Shown here in pieces: positions 17,053-25,006 of a stretch of 25,006 nt of DNA (position 1 is its first letter; each line of letters starts with the position of its first letter). This DNA comes from Apostichopus californicus. Lineage: Eukaryota > Echinodermata > Holothuroidea > Aspidochirotida > Stichopodidae. The stretch lies in NCBI GenBank assembly GCA_020650975.1, contig JAIPMN010042011.1, forward strand, positions 1 through 25,006, read 5' to 3'. The position numbers and the translations under genes were made by a program. The notes beneath the pieces were generated by a model. That model did not search any database. It saw only the letters and a program-made list of their open reading frames with translations, and was not told where the DNA came from.

Positions 17053-17235
17053 AGGGGGATATTGTCTGGGGGGATTTTGTCCGGGGGGATTTTGGCTTGG
17101 GGGGATTTTGTCCAGGGGGATTTTGTCCGGGGGGATTTTGCCTCGGGGGGATTTTGTCCTAGGGGGATTTTGTCCTGGGGGGTTTTGTCCGGGGGGATTT
17201 TGTCCGGGGGGATTTTGTCCGGGGGGATTTTGTCC
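17053..17235 (+). repeat. Right arm: twelve 14-17-bp G-rich units
   Basis: Units of GGGGGGATTTTGTCC with variants (GGCTT, CCTC and TCCTA endings), reverse complementary to the left arm. The regular G5-G6 runs could stack into G-quadruplexes on the plus strand. Confidence 0.95.
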
Positions 17236-18341
17236 TAGTGTTTTTATCATAACACTCACGAAAAATAGGCCTATAAGCTATTCAGCCACGGAAATCATTT
17301 TACATTATAAATGATGCAAACAGCTCTATCAGTGTTTTGGATGAACTTATACCCTCCATTTCCGACAATGCGTTCTTCATTTATCTTAAAATAGCGACTT
17401 GTCGTCCATAGACACACACTGAGTTACTTTATGTAGTGTTCTATGTTCGCTTCAAATACCACTGCATAATAAAAGGGTCGTTATAATAACAACTTGGTGA
17501 TTTTACTGTGCTGAGTAGGGATTACCGGTATCTCTCATGTGTAAAGCTGGTTTGGAATACTGACCGGTTAAATAATTATGCAATATACTGAAAACAAAAT
17601 CCGCAACAAATATTTAAAAAGAGAATGAAACAATATCGTTTTTATAAACTCACCTTTAATGGTAAGCAACACCAAGACCAAACATCGATAGAACTTCGTA
17701 TGTTTGTGAATGTAGGCTTTCATCTTATTTTCACATCATTAACTGTGAAGAATACATGACAGTTTATCGCAACATAGTAGTCTACCTACAATGAATATCA
17801 AAGAAACGTTAGACGTTCTAATGTCATTGAGACAATAATTAGTGTCGTTAAGTATGATGTGTGTACCGATGATTTTAAAAGGATTGTACTCGTTGAGCCA
17901 AACTTCATTTAGGAGGAGAGAATCTAATAACAAACTTGTACTTTCACTAAACGTTATATGGAAGGATTGGCTTGGCTGTTACGCACAATGGTAATACTAG
18001 GACGAACAATGATGTTTGGAATATTTTGATGATAGAAAATCAACCTTGTTTATATTTTGTTTTGCCTTTCTCCAAAGTTTTAGTATTTTCTCTTAGACAG
18101 TAATATAATTTTGTAAAATGTCTTTAAGAACATCACTTTATGTGGTTAAGCAATGTTAAAGTATCCGAATGTTTATTTAATTTGCTGAAATATGACAATG
18201 ATTAATTAAAAAAAAATGTGGTGTGCACTCATAGAAGATGTATTACTTTAACAGTGGTTACGGTGATGTTGTAGTTTGCTATAGTTGCTTGTTGCTGTCG
18301 GTCGGAAATTTTAGACGAGTACTACATTTTAATTCCTACAG
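17236..18341. other. Intergenic, nothing recognised
   Basis: AT-rich DNA. The 16-nt string shared with the intron at 6499 lies near 17556. No coding pattern is seen. Confidence 0.5.
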
Positions 18342-18562
18342 ACTTGTCCATTAACTTTGTAGCCTGCATTCACTTAAAGGTGAAGTATATGCTAGGGAAA
18401 GAGATGAGCTGGTTACTTATCCAGTACTACATGAAACATGATACCAAAAATATGTCAAAGTTGTTTCAAGGAAAAGTTATCGATACCTACCTTACAAGGA
18501 ATAATTTACAGTTAATGCTGGATTTTACTCTGACTTCTGCTGTACCAAACAACGAGAACTGG
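18342..18562 (+). other. Possible isolated exon, weakly SKICH-like
   Basis: The acceptor is AATTCCTACAG ending at 18341, followed by an open frame to TGG|GTAGGA at 18563 and on to a stop near 18632. The end reads LDFTLTSAVPNNENWVGI. This resembles the Y/F-T-L/F-T...P...D/N-W-V/I-G-I core of SKICH/CALCOCO N-terminal domains, but the FKVGW part does not follow. No partner exon was found, so it may be chance or a pseudogene remnant. Confidence 0.2.
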
Positions 18563-19211
18563 GTAGGAATTTCAATTTCAATCTTTGATGCTGAATTTCG
18601 CAGTCGTTCGTTAACAAACGTCAATCCTTGTTAGAGACTTCCTTTAATGTTATAAGTATGATCGGATGTCTGTTAGAAAGGGATTTTTATATATGCCAAT
18701 CTGTCCTACATAGAAACAGAAAGAATGCTAATGTTACAAGTCTTCTAAATGTGCTTTCCATTGACTGTAGGGTGAACAACAACTTCATGTGTATATGCAT
18801 GTTTGTAACTGAGGGGGCAGTTTTTGTATTTGATCATCAGCTTGTAGGATGTTGGTTATTTTTTCATGTGACAGGTTTACACAGCTAGTCAAATATGCTG
18901 ACCATTTAATTAATAAGAACTAATTTACCCGATAGGAAAGAATGTGTTTAGGAGAAACGTTACTCACGCTGGTAAAAAACAAGTTTGTTACCATTGTTAA
19001 AAAGGTGTCCGGGACGGATTTATTGTGCACATGAAATATGGACAGTCGAAAGAAACAACATATATTTAATTTACCCCTCAGATTTATGTGGTCTCTTAAG
19101 TAAAAAATATAATGACATTATGTCCGATCAGACTAAATAGTTTGTATAATACGTTTGACTTGAAAGCAATTGATGAACTTTTACTTTATTACTGCTAAGC
19201 CAAACTACAAC
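18563..19211. other. Intergenic, nothing recognised
   Basis: No domain pattern is seen in the open frames and no clear repeat is present. Confidence 0.5.
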
Positions 19212-19615
19212 CCCCATAATTTTTGCAGATTTCATTTATTTATTTATTTTTCATTTATTTTCGTTCTATCACAACATAGGTATAACATATGACATAGAAG
19301 GACATAAGAAACAAAACTTGTGAAAGGAAGTGTACTAAAAAAACCTATAGGGCTTGTCGGGTAGTGACACTCCCTGAAAAAATACAGAACTTTACAATTA
19401 GAAAAGAGAAGCAAAAAAACCCAAACAAACAGAACCAACCATTCCTCCCCCCCCCCCCCCTCAGTTTCATTTCGCAGTTCTAGTACATGTTGATGAAGTG
19501 CTTTTGTAAGCTTTTTTCTAAAAGCAAATAAAGAAGGCATCGCCTTTGAAGTAAAAGGTAGGGGATTATAAAGTGCGATGATGCAATGAAATGAACTTTA
19601 ATTCAAATTCCGCCA
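19212..19615 (-). mobile_element. 5'-truncated LINE 3' end, minus strand
   Basis: On the minus strand, from about 19610 down, a frame reads LYNPLPFTSKAMPSL then FAFRKKLTKALHQHVL. This fits the C-terminal end of many LINE reverse-transcriptase proteins (pattern WN-LP...SL..FK..L...L). The element ends in an AAAT-type tail, seen as ATTTATTTATTTATTT near 19231-19247 on the plus strand. Upstream coding is lost at about 19615. A C/G run at 19446-19460 lies inside. The clade (CR1/L2-like?) is not resolved. Confidence 0.5.
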
Positions 19616-19993
19616 AAGAAGCAGAAATGATAACGCTATTTTATAAAGTGGAAGATGTAAGTGCAGCTAATTTCAAGAAATGATAACTTAATAACTTTAG
19701 TATTACATTGTTGCCTTAATAAAGAAACATCAAAGTAAATGAATAGTGAAAAACTGACCGGTAAATTACAGACAATGGAAAAGAGCAATGTATCTAATAG
19801 CAAGCCAGTTTGTAAGTCAGAGGTCACTGGTTGAAGTCCTGTTCAGCCATAAATGTAGTTGGTCCTTGCGATTGTCTCATATTTCCATATGAGTTTTCCG
19901 TTATTCATTATCTGCTAAATGAAAACCCTTGCCTGCCGTTTTCTGGGTTGTTTCTAATTAAACAAATGGCTATATAATGATTGTCACCTACCA
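19616..19993. other. Intergenic, nothing recognised
   Basis: AT-rich, with no coding pattern. Confidence 0.5.
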
Positions 19994-20065
19994 AGGGCTA
20001 GATAGCTCAATTGGCAGTGGTGTTACGAAACTTTTCCGGGGGGTGGGAGGTTTCGAGTGGGGGAA
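19994..20065 (+). repeat. tRNA-like SINE head
   Basis: GGGCTAGATAGCTCAATTGG (from 19995) contains a near-perfect A box (20003-20015), and AGGTTTCGAGTGG at 20048-20060 is B-box-like, at roughly tRNA spacing. The acceptor stems do not pair, so it is not a working tRNA gene. The body beyond 20065 is not delimited. Confidence 0.45.
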
Positions 20066-20875
20066 ATTTTCGCGCCTTACTAGTTTGGTCATGTTAGGTA
20101 CTTTGGCAATATGCCCCATTCCCAAGCACTTGAAACCATGCTAACGGTACTGTCACAAATGCTTCGTAACCCTAATGAATGAGGGAGAGTCCAACTCAAC
20201 ATATGAACTTGATATATTGTAGAGAAACTCAAGCGCGTAGCCAGGATTTCATATTAGTGGCGGATTCAATTCATTGACCTGTCAACTAAATGCTTCAAGA
20301 TAGCCATGTATCATGATAGTAAAATGTTCAAAATACTGCATATGATTAACCTAATATTGACTCGTTTGGGTAGAAGTTATTCAAGTAGCTAATGACTCAC
20401 TTAAATTTCTAGGGTGCATGGCTTAGTCAAATCCGTGGAACTGTGGCAGTAGCCAGTAATAAAACCAAACAATACGATGGTGTAATGGTGTGATACCAGT
20501 TGAAGGCCAAATACATTTTTGTTCGATTTCTGCCCCTGTTGACGTAGCCTAAACTTTGGTAGTTTGCATTCCTTCTGGATAGAATGACTCTTTGAAGGCT
20601 GCCAGCGTAGGTAGCTTTTCAAAATTGTGGGTGACAAAAGGCTTGTATATTCCGCCATGTCTCTGAAATTTATTTTTAGTCAAAAGTAGGAATGAGATTC
20701 CACACTTCTGAAACTTTGTATGATATCTCTCTACGTTGTTCTCCAAATTTTCCTCTTCATTGTCCACGTTCTTTCTCTTTTTGTGTGTGTGGGGGGGGGG
20801 GGGTGGGGGGATCACACATCTCCCCCTGATACGCGCTTAGAGCAGGTCGCTATAGTCTTAGTTGATAAACCTGTG
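20066..20875. other. Intergenic; GT/G-run near its end
   Basis: No gene is seen. At about 20781-20810 a GTGTGT stretch leads into a run of 13 G, a T, and 6 G, a likely G-quadruplex former. Confidence 0.55.
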
Positions 20876-21214
20876 CACACAGAAAACAATATGTAAAATA
20901 ATGTTATGTAAATCACGGGTTGTAAAAAAGTAAATGGAATTTTGTAAATATTACACAACATTCTGTAAAAGTATTCATATGCATGCGATTGAGAGTTACA
21001 CAAACTTATTGTAAACATCTACTAAGTCATTTTACATAATAGCAAGTAACTTTTACCAAAACGTTCACCAAACGGAAGCAGAGTTTACATAATACAACAC
21101 TACTTTTCCAGTTTGTCGACATTTATCGTTACTAAATGTACTATAGTAACCACGGCCATATATACGTGCAAGCCACATACCGTTATGTACTCAGTGTGCG
21201 ATTACGAGCTACAA

Positions 21215-21275
21215 TGGCATGGAAAATGAACGTTAGGAGACTGGGGCCTGGAAGAATTGATTGAAAAATTCGAAG
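21215..21275 (+). pseudogene. Possible SAM-like first exon remnant
   Basis: One frame reads GDWGLEELIEKFEG with a donor GAAG|GTATGT at 21276. This resembles the first helices of SAM domains. The ATGs at 21214 and 21219 are not in that frame, so as it stands it is not a working start. No second half of the domain was found. It lies inside the possible inverted-ended element. Confidence 0.25.
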
Positions 21276-22219
21276 GTATGTTTTGATATTATGTAAGTGA
21301 ACGTGACAAGAACGAGAAATGCTTAGAGACCCACGACTAAGTTGGGTAGACGAATGCATTTGAATCGCTTGCGGTACGTAGACCTAACATTAAAGTCATA
21401 CAATAAGTTAATATAATAGGCTAGCTGCTGTTTGTCATAGTCAACTCATAATTGTCAACGAATCCGTGTAGCCTGCCTACATACAAGTAAACATTTATCG
21501 GAATAGCCTTGTGGACGGACGGATGACTTTGGTCTAGGCCTTTATTGTAAGCTAGTGCATTCTATTCCTATTGTACGTTAACCGTAACTTCGTATACCCT
21601 GCGAGTCACTTTTTTTAAGTAGTACTAGGCCTAGTACTATTACTAGTAGGGTATACTGAGGCTTTTTCAAGGCATCGGGCATGGGCCTATAGTTACGCTG
21701 GTACTATGTTTAATAAGGGATAAACATATATTCATGTAATGCAATATATAATTACCACTAATTGCCAGTTTAGCTTGTAAGTTGTAGCAAGTAGGCCGAA
21801 GCTGATGTGGATTGGTGATACTTTTAGACCTAGGCCCAACTATATTTTAGCTATATTATGGAAGTGATCTAGCTGTTATCATTCATAGCAATCTACACAA
21901 TTGCATATAGTGGGAGTAAGCGTTGTTTTAAGCATTGTTAACATGATGCATTGGTTGTAAAAGTTGCCTACATTGTCTGATGAATGTTGAATGCAAGTTC
22001 CTGTTTTGACAAAGAATCACTATATGCCATCTTGCTTTCTAGTTTCAAACGTACTTGCAGAAGTTAGAATCACAACTGATTAAATTTTGGGCAATTTCTT
22101 TAGGAATGTCAATGTTTTGTGAGAGGTCCATGTAAATAACTGCTTATGCTCCAAGGAGGTTTTAACACAACTTCATTATGATGGGATTTGTTTTCTTTTC
22201 TTTGTTGTTACTAAGGAAG

Positions 22220-22480
22220 CATCAACTTGGAATTCTATTTGCAAAGGATTTCAGAAAGACCTCAGCTATATGTGTTACTTCTTGGAGGAAGCTAAATACA
22301 TCCTCAGCAGTCATTTGTGATCATCGAGAGACATGCCCTATCCCAGGGGACATTTATGAAGGCCATTGATGTGTGCTTCAAACCATTCTACGTGTTTAAA
22401 CTGAATTATACCAAATTGCATGTCTTGGTGCCTGGGAATTTTTCCAAAAAGTTCTTTACCAGTTGCCTGGTGGTGTGAAG
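22220..22480 (+). pseudogene. Decayed coding-like stretch, family unknown
   Basis: Short open stretches lie in more than one frame, for example DLSYMCYFLEEAKYIL near 22260 and CFKPFYVFKLNY near 22375. The codon choice and amino-acid mix look more protein-like than the surroundings. I recognise no named family with confidence. It sits between the exon-like remnant at 21.2 kb and the 164-bp repeat. Confidence 0.3.
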
Positions 22481-22516
22481 TGCAACCAGATTCGAGATTG
22501 TTGTGCTTACCGTGCC

Positions 22517-23042
22517 AACAAAAAAGACAAAGTAACTGCAGTATAGTAGTCATCATAGACAGCACTCCACGTTTTCTCATCTCACGGATCAGAATGTATC
22601 TAAAGTTGTTGCTTATTTGGAATTGACTTTAGGAAGAGTTGTTTCTTTGTGTTTAATTTGGAATACCAAAGGCATGAGCCAACAACAATGACAAAGTAAC
22701 TGCAGTGAAGCAGTCATCATAGACAGCACTCCACGTTTTCTCATCCCACGGATCAGCATATATCTAAAGTTGTTGCTTATTTGAAATTGACTTTGGGAAG
22801 AGTTGTTTCTTGTGTTTAATCTGGAATACCAAAAGGCATGTGCAAACAACAAAGACAAAATCACTGTAGTATAGCAGTCATCATAGTCAGCACTCCATGT
22901 TTTCTCATCCCATGGATCCGAATTTTTCTAAACTTGTTGCTTATTTGAAATTGACTTTGGGAAGAGTTGTTTCTTTATGTTTAATCTGGAATACCAAAAT
23001 GCATGTGCAAACAACAAAGACCAAGTAACTGCACTGTAGCAA
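22517..23042 (+). repeat. 164-bp tandem repeat, 3.2 copies
   Basis: The unit start AACAA..AAGAC occurs at 22517, 22681, 22845 and 23009, an exact 164-bp step. Shared words are GCAGTCATCATAG, CAGCACTCCA, TTTTCTCATC and GGAAGAGTTGTTTC. Copies are about 90 percent alike by eye. The fourth copy is cut after about 34 nt. Confidence 0.93.
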
Positions 23043-23513
23043 TTGCAACTGTTGGCACTTTTAAGTTGACTGAATTCCACAAGACAATACTTTTATAGCC
23101 TAAATTGTTCATGTTACATTTAATGGGATATAATATATGGACCTCTGGAATGGGAAGGGTGTTTAATTGCTGAAAATCGCACATTCTGAATTGTTTGTGT
23201 TGTCATTGCTTTATGCTCTCTCTTAAAAGTACCTTTCTGTGTGAGCGATTCAAACATGCATCCATATATTGTTTACCTAATTACTAGGTAATAATTAACC
23301 TAAAACCTGTGTAAAATATTTACTGAATGGGTTGCTATGTAAACTTCTCTGGCAAAATTTTACATAACAGTTTTGTATTTGCGTTACATAATAAACATGT
23401 AAAACTTTACAAACCAGCAGTTAAGTAATTTTTACTTAAATGTTTTAGTGTTTTTATTTGACATGAAAATTAAGTAAAATTTTACTTAACCTGTGTAAAA
23501 CGTTTTCTGAGTG

Positions 23514-24384
23514 TGTGCTCTGTTCTCAAACTGTTTACAGTACATAAATGTTTCTTCCACACTCTGTCTACCAAAGCTTATGTATGTCTTTACTATTGAA
23601 TGATTTTTTTTTCGTAACATTTGTTATTTGCCAAATCAGATATAGAATTTGGACAAAGTTAAAAATCATAGTAGGCACAACGATGGGATTTGGAAATTTG
23701 AATTCAATTTTTGTCCTTCAATTATTTTGTCTGAAGTTCTCATGTTGGTCTAGAATATTCTTTCTTTCATTGCCTAAGATTTACTATAATTATGATTTAA
23801 ATATATTTGTATATGTAGATACTTTTGATCTACTTAGGCTTCATTCCTTCAGTCACAACAAAACTGTCCGTCCCGGCGCCATAGTCCATATGTTTTATTA
23901 CATTTATCTGTTTAAATCTAAATAGTTGTTGGAACAATTTTTCCGTTAGGCCTATTCTAACAACGTATCAGTCTCTGTCAGTTCCCATCCATGTGCGATG
24001 TTGAAATTACGAAATATATCATGCTGCAGTTGCCATTTAACAATATCGGTCTAACTTTGGACGGTCGATATAACGATGGTATTAGTTATCAACATACATG
24101 ATTTTACAAGCAGCAGGTTATCTCGTCGCAAGCGTGTGTGGCCACGAAGGGGATAGGGTGGGTGATCCTCGAGGCGATGAAATAAAGCAAATGACGGATT
24201 AATATTTAAATTGAGACGCATTTGGCTGGTATTAATTGAGAATTCCCACCAATTACAGATTAAGGTCAACCGATAACTGGTTTGACCGAGCCTTTAAATG
24301 CATTCTGTAAGTTTTGTCCAACATTGTCTTGCCATCAGTGTCATTTTGGGGCAAGGCATTTGACAGGGGGTTGTTGCCCCCTTC
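23514..24384. other. Intergenic, nothing recognised
   Basis: AT-rich, with no domain pattern in its open frames. Confidence 0.5.
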
Positions 24385-24455
24385 ACCCGCACATTAGGCC
24401 ACTAACACTTGGTAACGCAGACGTCACTGAGTCGATCCCGTTCTAGAAATACATT
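24385..24455 (+). repeat. Possible tRNA-like SINE head
   Basis: TAGGCCACTAACACTTGGTA (from 24395) is A-box-like and GAGTCGATCCCG near 24429-24440 is B-box-like, at about tRNA spacing. The body is not delimited. Confidence 0.35.
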
Positions 24456-25006
24456 TCATTGCCCTTTTCCATAAAACTAACAGTGGGTTATCTTTACAAA
24501 AGAAACCGCCATCTGGAGATAAACAGCTTTTTTGTTACAAAATTTAAATAAAACGGCCAATAGGAAACTAATTATTCTGAAATATTATTTCAAGGGAGAT
24601 TCACAGAAAAGAGAGATATCCAACCTATGATCAGTTAACCGCAGACTTCAAGTTTGACCTAATAGTTGAAGAATAGTTCCGACTGATAACAATTGAGAGA
24701 GAGAGAGTTAAACTAAGCCCGGAAATTGCAACTTTCACAATTCAAAGAATAATATAAATATATCGTGCAATTTGTATACTTGTATTTGTGTAGCACCAAT
24801 AGCATATGTAGATTTAGCTGTTGTAATTGCCAAATCGGCAGCGGAAAGAATAAGGTCAACGAGATATTCTGGCTTTACGGAAACAATTCTGATCTAAAAC
24901 TTCAACTTCAATCAACGAAACCTCACTTTGCTATTCATATGCTTCATACTGTAATTCTGTGTCGTGTGTTCTACTTCTCACGTATTAGCCTGGGATGTTT
25001 GCAGGG
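24456..25006. other. Intergenic, nothing recognised
   Basis: A short GA run lies near 24694-24708. Nothing else is seen. Confidence 0.5.

Larger units (their letters stand above)
15988..17235. mobile_element. Foldback-type element with 15-bp tandem arrays as inverted arms
   Basis: The left arm (15988-16155) is eleven head-to-tail copies of GGACAAAATCCCCCC. The right arm (17053-17235) is twelve copies of the exact reverse complement, GGGGGGATTTTGTCC. Between them lie about 900 bp, mostly a 12-bp minisatellite. Inverted arms made of short tandem repeats define foldback elements, as in Drosophila FB and sea-urchin TU. I recall TU outer arms also using a 15-bp unit, but this needs checking. I see no clear target duplication and no transposase frame. 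Confidence 0.8.
20876..23513. mobile_element. Possible 2.6-kb inverted-ended DNA element, unclassified
   Basis: CACACAGAAAAC at 20876-20887 matches the reverse complement of the right end, CACTCAGAAAAC (23513-23502), with one mismatch. TGTG flanks both sides (20872-20875 and 23514-23517), a possible 4-bp target duplication. About 200 bp inside each end is crowded with TTACATAA and TGTAAAA-type words in both directions. An inner partial copy of the right end lies at 23306-23329. The interior has exon-like remnants and a 164-bp tandem repeat. The short ends make this tentative. Confidence 0.4.

Noticed and set aside
19995-20060. Working tRNA gene
   Set aside because: A and B boxes are present but the acceptor and anticodon stems do not pair, so it is a SINE head.
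23548-23925. 125-codon plus-strand frame
   Set aside because: T-rich DNA gives a hydrophobic string. There are no conserved motifs and no neighbours.

Overview
The window reads as animal nuclear DNA: AT-rich, intron-containing, and full of tandem repeats, SINE-like and foldback-like elements. An invertebrate deuterostome is likely and an echinoderm is my best guess. That guess rests on the style of the extracellular gene and on a foldback element resembling the sea-urchin TU type. I cannot name the species.

Left part (1-10992): one plus-strand gene fills this stretch. It is the 3' portion of a secreted BMP-binding regulator of the kielin/chordin-like (KCP) and crossveinless-2 (BMPER) group. 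Thirteen exons with GT-AG borders join in one consistent frame, giving 774 residues plus a split first codon. The order is seven von Willebrand factor C (VWC) domains, a VWD domain with the GDPH cleavage motif and a CGLCGN motif, a C8 domain, a ten-cysteine TIL domain, and a stop at 10856-10858. The start codon and signal peptide lie left of the window. A further 99-nt phase-neutral exon is possible at 3108-3206.

The most striking feature of the gene is that four tandem arrays straddle exon borders. A 137-bp unit copies the 5' border of exon A, and a 95-bp unit copies the 3' border of the same exon. A ~128-bp unit copies the 5' border of exon K, and a 40-bp unit copies the stop codon end. The arrays carry decoy acceptors and about nine decoy donors. 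The introns also hold a minus-strand tRNA-type SINE, a 312-bp MITE with perfect 15-bp inverted ends, and small minisatellites.

Right part (10993-25006): no confident gene. It contains a SINE-like unit running into a (TACA)n microsatellite and a diverged ~250-bp repeat. A foldback element at 15988-17235 has inverted arms that are arrays of a 15-bp unit, around a core of 12-bp GGTACC-rich units. A 5'-truncated LINE end lies on the minus strand near 19.2-19.6 kb, and further tRNA-like SINE heads are present. A possible 2.6-kb inverted-ended element (20876-23513) holds an exact 164-bp tandem repeat and decayed coding-like stretches. Three exon-like segments (14459-14689, 18342-18562, 21215-21275) are recorded with low confidence.

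The one supported gene product would act outside the cell, binding BMP-type ligands through its VWC domains. The remaining DNA is mainly repeat-derived.
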